Shown: positions 15,772 to 23,975 of the stretch, piece by piece
How positions within the stretch are numbered: the first letter of the stretch is position 1
Layout: each line of letters opens with the position of its first letter
Assembly: GCA_005116965.1 (NCBI GenBank)
Contig: SWDG01000022.1
Span: forward strand, 60,789 to 95,402
Origin: Nitrospira sp.
Lineage (GTDB): Bacteria; Nitrospirota; Nitrospiria; Nitrospirales; Nitrospiraceae
Reading direction: 5' to 3'
DNA: 34,614 nucleotides
Program-made: the position numbers and the translations under genes
The notes under the pieces: generated by a model
What the model was told of the DNA's origin: nothing
Databases searched by the model: none
Seen by the model: the letters and a program-made list of their open reading frames with translations, nothing else

Positions 15772-17037
15772 CTACTGAATCGAGCGGAGCACTTCACGCG
15801 TAGTAGGTGTATGTAGTTTGCTCAGTGCATGAGCCTCGATCTGCCGAACCCGTTCCCGGCTTGAATCTAACTGTTCGCCAACCTCGACCAAGGTCATCAT
15901 TTTGTCGTACCCGAGGCCGAAGCGCATGCGAATCACGGCGTTTTCTCTTGGGCTGAGCGGGCTCAGGAGGCGTTCGAGTTCCTTTTCTCGGTCGAGCTGA
16001 TGGATGGAGCTGTCCGGCGGGGCTGTCTGATGATCGGGGAGAAGGTCGCCTAAGACGGTCTGACCCTCACCGACCGGTGTCTCCAGTCCGAGTGGTTTTT
16101 GAATGGCGGCTAACGTGGTGCGCACTCGTTCTGGACGGAGTCCAAGGGTTCGAGCGATGTCCTCTATCCGAGGCGCTTCTCCGAGTTGCAGCTCCAATCG
16201 TCGCGTGGCCCGGGCGATGCGACTGGCGGCCTCGCATTGGTGAACGGGCACACGGATTACACGGGATTGCTCGGCGAGCGCCCGCGTGATGCCTTGACGG
16301 ATCCACCAGGTCGCGTAGGTGCTGAACTTGAATCCCTTGCGGTATTGAAAGCGTTCCGCCGCCTTCATCAAGCCAATATTTCCTTCCTGAACCAGATCGA
16401 GCAGCGTGAGGCCGTGTGTGATGTACCGTTTTGCGACATCGACTACCAGGCGCAAGTTGCGCCGGACGAGCTCCTCTTTCGCGTCTTCCAGCTGTTGGCC
16501 TGCCGTTCGTATCTCCGTCAGCATCGTGAGGAGTTGCTGACGGACCTGCGGTTCCATGAGGCTGCCCTCTTCGGTTGATCCAGCCCACGCACTGAGAAGT
16601 GTGTCGGCTCGATCCAGGGCAATGGCAGAGAGACCGCTCAGACGCCGGATGGCACTGAGCTCTTGAATCGTCTCTTTACGGGAGGTTGGGGAGACAGCGT
16701 GAGCCAGTATGGCCGTGGCGTTCTTCAGGGACATCCTGATGCGGCGGGTTCCTTCGTCGATTCGCTTGGCAAGGTGGAGTTCCTCCTTCTTGGTCAATAG
16801 GGCTGTACCACGGAAGGAACGGAAATAGAGAGATTCGAGTAGAAAGGGATTCTGTCGGCTTCCACCCTCTGTGTCAGGCCAGACGGTTGGGTCAGAGTCT
16901 CCGTCGGGCTCTTGGTCGCATGCGATCTGGTTGATGAGTGCTCCGGAAGTGGCCTCGTCTTGATCGGTAACCTCCAGCTCAATTTTGTCCTCGAAATGAA
17001 TACTTTCAGAGATCCCTCTTAATTCATCATCCCTCAT
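15772..17037 (-). CDS. RNA polymerase sigma-70 family factor (group 2, RpoD/RpoS-like)
   Basis: A 421-residue sigma factor. After an acidic non-conserved N-terminus come region 1.2 (NPFLLESLYFRSFRGTALLT, LAKRIDEGTRRIR), a poorly conserved spacer of about 80 residues, and region 2 with NLRLVVDVAKRYITHGLTLL, DLVQEGNIGLMKAAERF and the -10 contact block FKFSTYATWWIRQGITRAL. Region 3 starts at VIRVPVH and region 4 ends with the helix-turn-helix TLVEVGEQLDSSRERVRQIE. The N-terminus is shorter than in primary RpoD, and the RpoD 1.1 domain is missing, so this is probably a stress or stationary-phase type sigma. The start at 17037 is set by AGGGAG seven bases upstream; the longer frame to 17088 has no good site. 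Confidence 0.93.
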   Translation of the reverse strand: MRDDELRGISESIHFEDKIELEVTDQDEATSGALINQIACDQEPDGDSDPTVWPDTEGGSRQNPFLLESLYFRSFRGTALLTKKEELHLAKRIDEGTRRIRMSLKNATAILAHAVSPTSRKETIQELSAIRRLSGLSAIALDRADTLLSAWAGSTEEGSLMEPQVRQQLLTMLTEIRTAGQQLEDAKEELVRRNLRLVVDVAKRYITHGLTLLDLVQEGNIGLMKAAERFQYRKGFKFSTYATWWIRQGITRALAEQSRVIRVPVHQCEAASRIARATRRLELQLGEAPRIEDIARTLGLRPERVRTTLAAIQKPLGLETPVGEGQTVLGDLLPDHQTAPPDSSIHQLDREKELERLLSPLSPRENAVIRMRFGLGYDKMMTLVEVGEQLDSSRERVRQIEAHALSKLHTPTTREVLRSIQ

Positions 17038-17120
17038 CGCTAATCTCCCTTCAGCCATCAGACCTAAAGCCAAGGTCCTAAGGCTCACCTACATAGTAGT
17101 GGTGGGTAAAGGCTGATTAA

Positions 17121-17149
17121 TGTGTATCAGTATGTCCAATGTTTGTCAA
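17121..17149 (-). promoter_or_regulatory. Putative promoter of the sigma factor gene
   Basis: On the minus strand a perfect TTGACA (17144-17149), a 17-base spacer and an extended -10 TGA-TACACA (17121-17126). The upstream 50 bases (17150-17200) are strongly A/T-rich, as in a promoter with an UP-like element. The leader would be about 77 bases. Confidence 0.5.
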
Positions 17150-17200
17150 ATGAATTAGAATTGAATAATAGATGAAGCGCATATCTTTAATTGTCATTAA

Positions 17201-18880
17201 TTAACATTGGTTATGTTGTTGTCCAACAGACGATGCTTCCCGACACGTGTCGTTGCTGCGATCTGAGGTAATACATCCCAGCAGTATTGGATGATCCCAG
17301 TTGAAGACATCATAGCCGAAATTTGAGTCTTGATGGCAGACCTCGTCGAGGTCCGTGAGGCCAGGGAAGTAGATATACAGTGGGGCACCATGCTCGTGGT
17401 CCTTTTGTAAGCCATTCCTTAGCCGACACACATCTTCCATTCGTCCACTTCGATCAGCCGAATGGTCAGATACGATGATATCTGGAAGTTTCCGTTGAAT
17501 AAGTGCATAGGCGCCAAGATTTTCGGATTGCCCGCCATCCGACAATCGAATATTTACATAATCACTAGCTGAATTCCCTGCGCGTCCATGGAAGAAATAC
17601 AGTGGAAATGGGAGGAGCCTATGGAATACAGCTTCCGACCAATGAATATGAGGATTTGGAATACTTCTTCCCCAATCTAAGGTGAAAAACTTTAGAAGTG
17701 GGTTGTAGAAAGGGGGGGCAACCTTTTGCTGTGAATCCAGAAAAGCTGCTGATGAGGTCACTGCCTTCCAGGGGAGAAGATTGCCTAGTGTCTTTGAGGA
17801 GTATCGAAATAGTCCAGAGCCAGATCCGTACGGAGAAAACTCAAAGCTTGTCAGTTGAAATGGTTTCTGGCCCGGGTTAAATCCTGCAGAGATGACGTCC
17901 CTATTCTCGCCAGCCGTGGTATTGATAATCCACAATGGAATCATGCCGTTCTCGTAGTGTTCCTTTAGCAGGTCAAAGGTCAGCTGAGTTCTTGTCCAGT
18001 CCTCATTGCCCTCCGGGCGAGTTTGTTCAGAGCAGGTGGTCTGCGTGCAGTTTGCCGGTGTGGCTCCAAAGGTTCTGACGATCCCATTTTCGTATTTCCA
18101 GCGGGACAGAGAGAGAGGGATTTCCCAGTCAAACATGGTGTTGAGAAGGATATTAAGTGGTAGTGACCCAACTGTTAATGCCGTAAGAAGCCCAAAGTCA
18201 CTCCAGTTGCGTCCTTGGTCTCTGGTTGTTTCTTCGTATCGAAAAGAATCAATTAAAGGTAAGTTTAAGACGAAAATATCTTGATAACCGCGAAGGTGAT
18301 TCTGATATCGGACTTGGTCGAGTTCAAAGCCTGTTTTCTTATCAGGGTTCTTTTTGTCGCGATAAAAATTGGTCAATGTTGTTTGAGGGCAGTTTCCGGA
18401 GGAGCGATTCTCAGATGAAGGTTTGTTCTCAGGAAGTGAGTCAGGGATAAATTCTGCATTGACATACTTATAGGGAATGCAATCGGCAAAGAACTTCTCT
18501 GCAAATTCCTTGTGGTCAAACGGCCTTAAGAAGTTGCGAGGGAATTCTGCTGGGTTTAGCAGTCTGGAAAAATACCAGAGCGCAGCGTAGCCGCCCCCAG
18601 AGACCGTTGATATGGCATCCACTTGATCCATGATCTCCGCTTCCGTTAACCCTTGGAGCATGCCGATTGAGAAGTCTGCAGCCTTAGTTCCTCCGCCAGC
18701 CAATGCGAGTCCTAGGTGGGGAGCAGTTCCTTTACTGTGAGTGCGGTCTTCAATCCCTTGTTGTAAATATTCCGTTTGTGTAAGAGCGCCGGGTAGAGGC
18801 TGCGTACTACAGCCACTGACTAGAAGGCAGATGGCAATTAGGACAGGATTGGCATTCTGAAGTGTGACGAGTGGTCTCAT
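17201..18880 (-). CDS. Patatin-like phospholipase lipoprotein
   Basis: A 559-residue predicted lipoprotein acyl hydrolase. Signal NPVLIAICLLVSGC has its lipid-bearing cysteine at residue 24. The patatin fold is visible as the oxyanion loop LALAGGGTKAADFS (GGGTK at 62-66), the nucleophile block ISTVSGGGYAALWYF (Ser94) and the catalytic DGG in RLSDGGQSENLGAYAL (Asp448). The first Gly of the classic GxSxG is replaced by Thr, a variant known in SGG-type patatins. About 350 residues lie between Ser and Asp, more than in simple patatins. The start is ATG 18880 (a TTG adjoins it); no Shine-Dalgarno is seen, so coupling to the upstream frame is likely. It is last in a lipoprotein operon and would act at the envelope on lipids. 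Confidence 0.88.
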   Translation of the reverse strand: MRPLVTLQNANPVLIAICLLVSGCSTQPLPGALTQTEYLQQGIEDRTHSKGTAPHLGLALAGGGTKAADFSIGMLQGLTEAEIMDQVDAISTVSGGGYAALWYFSRLLNPAEFPRNFLRPFDHKEFAEKFFADCIPYKYVNAEFIPDSLPENKPSSENRSSGNCPQTTLTNFYRDKKNPDKKTGFELDQVRYQNHLRGYQDIFVLNLPLIDSFRYEETTRDQGRNWSDFGLLTALTVGSLPLNILLNTMFDWEIPLSLSRWKYENGIVRTFGATPANCTQTTCSEQTRPEGNEDWTRTQLTFDLLKEHYENGMIPLWIINTTAGENRDVISAGFNPGQKPFQLTSFEFSPYGSGSGLFRYSSKTLGNLLPWKAVTSSAAFLDSQQKVAPPFYNPLLKFFTLDWGRSIPNPHIHWSEAVFHRLLPFPLYFFHGRAGNSASDYVNIRLSDGGQSENLGAYALIQRKLPDIIVSDHSADRSGRMEDVCRLRNGLQKDHEHGAPLYIYFPGLTDLDEVCHQDSNFGYDVFNWDHPILLGCITSDRSNDTCREASSVGQQHNQC

Positions 18881-18910
18881 CAATAGTGCCGTTCAGTATG
18901 CTGCTGTAAT

Positions 18911-19096
18911 TCAAGTTGAGATGACATACGTGTGAAGCGTAGGTTTGTGAGAAGTCCTGTACGGGTCATATTTTGGAATAGAGGAACACTCTTGAAGTGA
19001 ATCCGTAGTGATCTCTTGTAAAGCGCGTCGTGCTCGCTCAGCCAGGTTTCCAAAGCTCTCACTCCGGTCTCCCGGTAACTGCCTTTTCATCACCAT
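18911..19096 (-). CDS. Possible small protein between two lipoprotein genes
   Basis: A 61-residue frame starting two bases after the stop of the Ig-domain lipoprotein gene and ending 30 bases before the patatin start. It is hydrophilic, with one probable helix (FGNLAERARRALQEITTDSL), and has no signal peptide. I recognise no family. A competing frame (GTG 19062 to TGA 18880) overlaps the patatin ATG as TGATG and might instead serve coupling. Which of the two is translated cannot be decided by eye. Confidence 0.35.
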   Translation of the reverse strand: MVMKRQLPGDRSESFGNLAERARRALQEITTDSLQECSSIPKYDPYRTSHKPTLHTYVIST

Positions 19097-19098
19097 AC

Positions 19099-20397
19099 CT
19101 ACTGGACATGCACCGTTGTTTCCACTGAGATTGGTGGTAATGATGAATCAGTTATCTTTACCTTATCCGTCATGTTCCCAGTGTTCCCTGCTGTGTAGAG
19201 TCCCCTTTGATCAATGGCACCGCCAGACTTGTTGTCAGAAATCGTGAATGTGAAAGGGGGCACACCACCGATAGCAGAAAATTGTAGGGTTTGTCCTTGG
19301 GCAACGCTTTGTCCTTTTGGTGTTATATCAAGTGTTGGATAGACTGTGATGGTGGCAATAGCTGCTCTTCCCGTCTTGTCAGATGCTCCGACTGAATAGG
19401 TCCCCGGTGTCTTTCCGGCCGTGTAAATGCCTGTCGAAGGGTCAATACTGCCGGCTGTGGCAGTATCATGCATGAGGGTGAATCGGACTTGGCCTTTCCC
19501 GCCGGCGACCTCGAATGTCCGTGTGCTCTCAACGGTCATTGCTACACTTTCTGGCATGATCAGAAAATCGTTTTGAGGATACAGGGCCTTATTCAACACC
19601 GAATTCACCTCCCGGCGTTTGACAAATTCGCTCGCTGCCTTGCCGGTGGCAAAGAATTGCACGTGGTTCACGCCACTTTGCTCTTTGGTACTGATTACAC
19701 TGGAGTTATCGAGTGAGGCCACAAAGGACGGAAGTGTAACTTTCCACTCTTTGGTATCAGTTGAGTCTGCTTTGTCTGAACATTCTTTTTTCAAAACTTC
19801 TTGGGCGAATATTGGCGGGAAGGCGAGCTCTTTTCGGTTATAGCCCAATTTCACTGTGCTCGGATAAGGACCGGTTGAGCCATCCCAGGCTGCCTTCAAG
19901 CCAAAAGAGGTGTCTGTTGCAAAATAAAAGTCTCGAGAGCTCTCATCTTTCTGAAAGGTAAGTGTTTGCCATGCCCATTTCCAGAACGGACGGAGGTCTG
20001 GTTCTTTTGACAAACAGAGAGTGGATGGGGCCAGGTCTTTGTGCTCATTATCTGGTCCTTCCGCAAGAATAACGGCAGCCTCTCCGCCTGCAAAGCGAGA
20101 AGTGATCGTGGGATCAAAGAATGTTCCTTCCAGTCCGAATGATGCTAGCAGCGGCAATGTATTGTGTGTCTTAGCTGCATTCTGATCAGAGTTCCTTTCG
20201 CCACGTACGTCACGAAATGTGGGAACAACGGCCAACTCCCGCCGTGCAATGGTTACTTCAGCTGTAGGCGGCTTGGAATCTATGTCCAGCCCGTAGCTGG
20301 TTTTTGTTGCAAACAACAGCCGATCGTTCGTTTCGCATCCTGGGAGAGAGATGCCAACAACGAGCAAGGCGATGCTGCAGTTCCATTTCCTATTCAT
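19099..20397 (-). CDS. Lipoprotein with duplicated N-terminal module and C-terminal Ig-like domains
   Basis: A 432-residue envelope protein. Signal IALLVVGISLPGC ends in a lipobox (Cys21). An internal duplication follows: module A (about 27-112) has LLFATKTSYGLDI ... TIARRELAVVPTF and FAGGEAAVIL. Module B (about 157-260) has FYFATDTSFGLKA ... LGYNRKELAFPPIF and FATGKAASEF. The C-terminal 160 residues hold two bacterial Ig-like repeats, marked by GSIDPSTGIYTAG and GGAIDQRGLYTAG. The ATG overlaps the stop of the upstream lipoprotein gene (ATGA at 20394-20397), so the two are co-translated. Function unknown; the architecture suggests an envelope binding or scaffold protein. Confidence 0.8.
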   Translation of the reverse strand: MNRKWNCSIALLVVGISLPGCETNDRLLFATKTSYGLDIDSKPPTAEVTIARRELAVVPTFRDVRGERNSDQNAAKTHNTLPLLASFGLEGTFFDPTITSRFAGGEAAVILAEGPDNEHKDLAPSTLCLSKEPDLRPFWKWAWQTLTFQKDESSRDFYFATDTSFGLKAAWDGSTGPYPSTVKLGYNRKELAFPPIFAQEVLKKECSDKADSTDTKEWKVTLPSFVASLDNSSVISTKEQSGVNHVQFFATGKAASEFVKRREVNSVLNKALYPQNDFLIMPESVAMTVESTRTFEVAGGKGQVRFTLMHDTATAGSIDPSTGIYTAGKTPGTYSVGASDKTGRAAIATITVYPTLDITPKGQSVAQGQTLQFSAIGGVPPFTFTISDNKSGGAIDQRGLYTAGNTGNMTDKVKITDSSLPPISVETTVHVQ

Positions 20398-20780
20398 TGT
20401 TTAGGCTCCTTCTTATCCTGTGTGCTCGTATTCGATTGAAAATATCCCAAGTCGGAGGGGTACGTTCCTATTTTGAAATAGAAATAGTCTCTACTTGGAT
20501 GGGGTTCGATGGTGACTGCGGTGTTTTCTCCAGAAATCAGAATGTGTTCTCGTCGGTCGTAGCCGGCGCTTATTCCCAAGGAACCATTGTCCATCCCAAC
20601 AGCTATTCCGGACAGGGTCATTCGTTGAACAAGCGCCTGCTTCCCATCGTTGGGAGGTATTGTCTTAACGGAAAGATGCCCGAAGCCAAAAATGTGTTCC
20701 GCCCCAGTATCACGGTCGCGGTAATAGATGGCACAACCGGACAGGAGAAACCCAAGGGTGATTAAGAGGGAAATACTCAT
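20394..20780 (-). CDS. Small lipoprotein sharing a motif with its downstream neighbour
   Basis: A 128-residue lipoprotein. MSISLLITLGFLLSGC is a clean lipoprotein signal, so ATG 20780 is preferred over the longer frame to 20831, although its Shine-Dalgarno (GGAAG) is very close. The mature part begins AIYYRDRDTGAEHIFGFGHL and contains GSLGISAGYDRREHI. This resembles the two TSxGL...YxRKEL repeats of the next protein. No known domain is recognised. It is first in the four-frame operon ending with the patatin. Confidence 0.78.
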   Translation of the reverse strand: MSISLLITLGFLLSGCAIYYRDRDTGAEHIFGFGHLSVKTIPPNDGKQALVQRMTLSGIAVGMDNGSLGISAGYDRREHILISGENTAVTIEPHPSRDYFYFKIGTYPSDLGYFQSNTSTQDKKEPKQ

Positions 20781-20922
20781 TACTTCCAGAAGGGGTAATC
20801 TGGCTCCTTCCAATTGTGAGCTGCCTTGCATTCTGACTAACTGATCCTCATAAAGAACTTGTTGCCAGGCATGACTATTGACTTATCGCCTTACCCATTC
20901 CCGCGTTGTGCGGCACCGAAGC

Positions 20923-21006
20923 TCACCGGGCGGTCAGCGTGACCGTGAGCAACAGGAGCAACCATCCAATGTTCAACTCCATGTTCAACCACAGTGAGCT
21001 ACGCAT
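20923..21006 (-). CDS. Candidate 27-residue single-span membrane peptide
   Basis: A very short frame: ATG at 21006, TGA at 20923-20925. The Shine-Dalgarno AAGGA lies seven bases upstream of the ATG, better than for many longer genes here. The peptide has a short polar start (MRSSLWLNME), a hydrophobic core GWLLLLLTVTLTA and a final Arg. The size and profile suit a small membrane regulator or a type I toxin-like peptide, but no family is recognised. Confidence 0.4.
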   Translation of the reverse strand: MRSSLWLNMELNIGWLLLLLTVTLTAR

Positions 21007-21402
21007 CGAATATCCTTCAGGGTAAAAGCCATATGACGTCAATCGCGTCGCTGGAATCCTGAGGTGCACTGGAATAAGTCCGATCGGTCATGATGGTAAT
21101 CGATCAACAAACTGTGCAACCTCATGTGGGTTCCTTCCAGCAAAGAACGGGCCAGGATGAGTTGACAAGAACTACGTACATTCCCAAGCATTGTTCAGTT
21201 TCCTGATAAATAGCGGCCTGCTGGGTGAATCCTTTTCGATTCAGGGAGTATCTAAATGGATTCACTCGCTCCTCACCACAACTACCGGCTCGATCAGACT
21301 GACCTTTAAATTCAGACTACGTACTCAAGCGCGGCGGGATAGTAGCGCCGGAGAATGAGCAAAGAAATAACTCGTTAGGTTAGGGATGTGAAGATCTATC
21401 AG

Positions 21403-21453
21403 GCAGATACAAGTAGCTCTATTGTATATAGAGCTACTTGGCCATTCATCTGC
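21403..21453. repeat. Large perfect stem-loop
   Basis: Arms CAAGTAGCTCTAT (21410-21422) and ATAGAGCTACTTG (21428-21440) pair perfectly around TGTAT. An outer GCAGAT/ATCTGC pair (21403-21408, 21448-21453) extends it. No T tract follows on either strand. It could be a terminator, a protein-binding site or a small mobile-element relic. Confidence 0.6.
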
Positions 21454-21584
21454 TTTGAATGGGCAATGCAGCTAAGAGTTGTCAGGAGATTCTCGTGAGC
21501 AGGCGTCAGCGTGATCGAGAGTATTGCGGACCCACAGACTGATACCATTGGTAAGTCCACATGAGTTTCTCCGGGTCAGTCTGG

Positions 21585-21590
21585 TATACT
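21585..21590 (+). promoter_or_regulatory. Extended -10 promoter of the toxin-antitoxin pair
   Basis: TGG-TATACT at 21582-21590 is an extended -10 with a weak -35 (TGAGTT, 21562-21567). It would start transcription near 21597, 18 bases before the antitoxin ATG, and rules out longer in-frame starts such as ATG 21561. Confidence 0.5.
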
Positions 21591-21614
21591 CGTTTCACCG
21601 AGAGGGGACATGAG

Positions 21615-21866
21615 ATGACGACACATCGAATTGAAGTGAATCCCAAAGTGATGATGGGCAAACCGGTCATCCGTGGCACACGTATTCCTGTCGAACTGAT
21701 TCTTCGAAAACTCGGAGAGGGGGCCGCCGAGGCTGATCTGCTTGATGCCTATCCCCGGCTCACCAAGGCCGATATCCAGGCTGCCATTGGCTATGCCGCC
21801 GACACTGTGGCTCATGAGGAAACGGTGTTGGTTGGTGCTCCTTCCCGCAAACGAGCCAAGCGCTAG
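21615..21866 (+). CDS. DUF433 antitoxin
   Basis: An 83-residue cytoplasmic protein of the DUF433 family, the usual antitoxin partner of DUF5615 PIN-like toxins. The diagnostic sequence is RIEVNPKVMMGKPVIRGTRI, followed by a winged-helix-like segment PVELILRKLGEGAAEADLLD and AYPRLTKADIQAAIGYAAD. The C-terminus is basic (RKRAKR). ATG 21615 has AGGGG about seven bases upstream and lies just after the promoter. The toxin gene begins three bases after its stop, so the pair is one transcript, probably repressed by its own product. Confidence 0.92.
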   Translation: MTTHRIEVNPKVMMGKPVIRGTRIPVELILRKLGEGAAEADLLDAYPRLTKADIQAAIGYAADTVAHEETVLVGAPSRKRAKR

Positions 21867-21869
21867 TCC

Positions 21870-22226
21870 GTGCAGTTCCTTGCCGACGAGAGTTGCGACT
21901 TCTCTGTGGTTCGAGCGCTCCGGGCTGTCGGCCATGACGTGCTGGCCGTGGCAGAAATCGCGTCTGGTTCTGACGATAGTATAGTCATGGACATAGCCTT
22001 CCGTGAGCATCGGGTACTTCTGACGGAAGATAAGGATTTCGGCCAACTCGTCTACTCCCACTCGCAACCATCCAGTGGCGTAATTTTCATTCGTTATCCA
22101 GCCAGTGCTCGCAAGGCTCTTCCCAAGGCTGTCGTGACTCTTGTATCAGAGGCCGAGATCGACTTGGTCGGCAGGTTCGTCGTGATGAGTCCCGGTCGTG
22201 TTCGCATAGGTGGGGCTGTGCGATAG
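21870..22226 (+). CDS. DUF5615 PIN-like toxin
   Basis: A 118-residue predicted nuclease of the Mut7-C/DUF5615 PIN-like fold. Conserved acidic blocks are visible: FLADESCDFSVVRALR at the N-terminus (Asp6, Glu7), a central Asp pair (SGSDDSIV) and LLTEDKDFGQLVY, the TxDxDFG hallmark. GTG start with no Shine-Dalgarno, three bases after the antitoxin stop, which suggests translational coupling and lower toxin output. The family is thought to cleave RNA when freed from its antitoxin; activity here is inferred. The key residues appear intact. Confidence 0.9.
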   Translation: MQFLADESCDFSVVRALRAVGHDVLAVAEIASGSDDSIVMDIAFREHRVLLTEDKDFGQLVYSHSQPSSGVIFIRYPASARKALPKAVVTLVSEAEIDLVGRFVVMSPGRVRIGGAVR

Positions 22227-22328
22227 GGTAGGGTTCAGACGGTGCACCTGATATTAAGCCTGGATCTTGTCACCATGCGTCATCACCGCCATGGGTTTTG
22301 CTAAGATGGACATTCATATAGCTGAATC

Positions 22329-23975
22329 TTACCGTATCTTGGCTGTGGTCAGAATGGATTTGGCTGCCGCAATGCCGGAGAGCGCAGCGCCTTCCATGAA
22401 GCCCTGCCACTCGTAAAACGAGTTGGTGTGTTCGCCGGCGAAAAACAGGTTGCCTGCGGGGATGCCCTCCAAGCCAGCCATTGTCGTGAATTGGCCGGGG
22501 CGATAGCAGCTATAGCTGCCTTTCATGAATGGATTCGACGGCCAATGTTCAAGATGGGCCAGATACTGTCCATTCACCCGTGTTGCGGCTTCAAGCGTAC
22601 CTGGAAAGATTTTGTTCAGATCGGTCAGAAACCGTTGGGCTTCAGTCTGTACGGCGTTCGGGTTTAGTCCCGCGCCTCGTGCGCCGCTGGAAAAGTCGGT
22701 CAGAATTCCCCTTGTCTCTGATCCCAAGGTCGGGTTCGTCTCCCATGTCGTTTGATGGTTTGTCAGATCGGAATAGGACGTTCCATTCCCTCCAAGCGCG
22801 CGCCAGGGACGGCTGGGAAAGCCGATCATCATTTTGGCGTTGGTGCCGTAGCCGAGTTCTTGAATGGCCGTGAGTTGATGGCTGGGGATTGCGAGGCTCG
22901 CATCCAGTTCGACTTCACGGAGGGTCGTGAAGGGGATGGTCAGTACAACAACGTCGTGCGTGTGTACAACCGTGCGGTTACTGGATCGGAACGTGAGTTC
23001 AATTCGCCCATCGCTCAACTTGCGGACTCGCACGAGTCTGGAGTCATAGGTGAGCTGTCCAGGAAGTTCACGTGTCAGCCCTTCGACGATCCGGTCATTT
23101 CCATCCACCACATGATAGCGTTCGTCACCGAACAAGCCGAACGGGGTAAATTGCGAGCGGCGGTCGGCATGGATGAAGAGGAGAAAGGTGAGGCAGCTTT
23201 GTTCGTGTGCCGCGAGTCCATACTCAGCCTCGTAGGCGGCAATGATGGCAGCCTTGGCAAGCGGCCCAGCCGGGACGCCGACTCCGTTCCGTCCTTCGAG
23301 GTAAGCCAGCAGGTTCGTGCGGTCGAGGGTAACATCGTCCGGTGTATAGGAACTAGCCGTAACTTCTGGCGAGAGGCGATTGAGGTCATGCCGCATCACT
23401 GAGACGAAATCGCGAAACTCGGCCACGATTGCAGATTTTGAATATCGCTGTCCTGAGAAATGGTAGAAAATTTTGCCTGGCTGATTGTGGTCATCTTCCA
23501 GCGAAAGGCGAAAGCGTTTGGCGTAGCTCAAGATAGTCTTATGAAGGGTGTCAATGAGTTCACCTCCACGTTCTGCGACTTGACCTGGGAAGAAGCCTCG
23601 TAACGACCAACAGCGTCCGCCGGCTCGAACAGCTGCTTCGTAGACGGTGGCTGGAATGCCTCGTGTCTTGAGCGTATCGGCGCAAGCCAATCCGGCGAGC
23701 CCTGCACCGACGATGCCGACTGAAAGTGAAGAGGGGAGTGGTTTGGCATCAGCCATGCGGAGTGGAAAACCCGTGATCGTCCCGATAGCAAGTGTTGCAC
23801 CGGTTGCCCCGGCGCCGAGCAGAAATTGGCGTCGGGACATCCTTGCAGAAGTTTGAGCCTGAGTCAGCTCTTGCAGCGCTCCGACGGCATCGTCGGTCGA
23901 GCAGCCTTGACGCTCGGCCAGCAAGGCTGCTGTCATTAATCGTGAGAACGAACGGAATGCAGAGGTTCGAGCCAT
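22329..23975 (-). CDS. Tat-exported flavin amine oxidase-type oxidoreductase
   Basis: A 548-residue FAD enzyme of the monoamine oxidase superfamily. A twin-arginine signal MSRRQFLLGAGATGATLAIG begins near residue 46 after an unusually long N-terminal extension. The FAD-binding motif is VGIVGAGLAGLACADTL...YEAAVRAGGRCWS, and the C-terminal FAD block is GNLFFAGEHTNSFYEWQGFMEGAALSG. The fold is complete. It would be exported folded with FAD and oxidise an amine or similar substrate in the periplasm. GGAGG lies seven bases before ATG 23975, preferred over TTG 23981. It is monocistronic and convergent with the toxin gene. Confidence 0.9.
   Translation of the reverse strand: MARTSAFRSFSRLMTAALLAERQGCSTDDAVGALQELTQAQTSARMSRRQFLLGAGATGATLAIGTITGFPLRMADAKPLPSSLSVGIVGAGLAGLACADTLKTRGIPATVYEAAVRAGGRCWSLRGFFPGQVAERGGELIDTLHKTILSYAKRFRLSLEDDHNQPGKIFYHFSGQRYSKSAIVAEFRDFVSVMRHDLNRLSPEVTASSYTPDDVTLDRTNLLAYLEGRNGVGVPAGPLAKAAIIAAYEAEYGLAAHEQSCLTFLLFIHADRRSQFTPFGLFGDERYHVVDGNDRIVEGLTRELPGQLTYDSRLVRVRKLSDGRIELTFRSSNRTVVHTHDVVVLTIPFTTLREVELDASLAIPSHQLTAIQELGYGTNAKMMIGFPSRPWRALGGNGTSYSDLTNHQTTWETNPTLGSETRGILTDFSSGARGAGLNPNAVQTEAQRFLTDLNKIFPGTLEAATRVNGQYLAHLEHWPSNPFMKGSYSCYRPGQFTTMAGLEGIPAGNLFFAGEHTNSFYEWQGFMEGAALSGIAAAKSILTTAKIR

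Larger units (their letters stand above)
20781..21560. other. Long gene-poor region before the toxin-antitoxin pair
   Basis: About 780 bases with no ordinary gene. It holds a 27-residue membrane peptide candidate (20923-21006) and a large stem-loop (21403-21453). The segment 21007-21400 shows nothing I can interpret. Confidence 0.55.
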
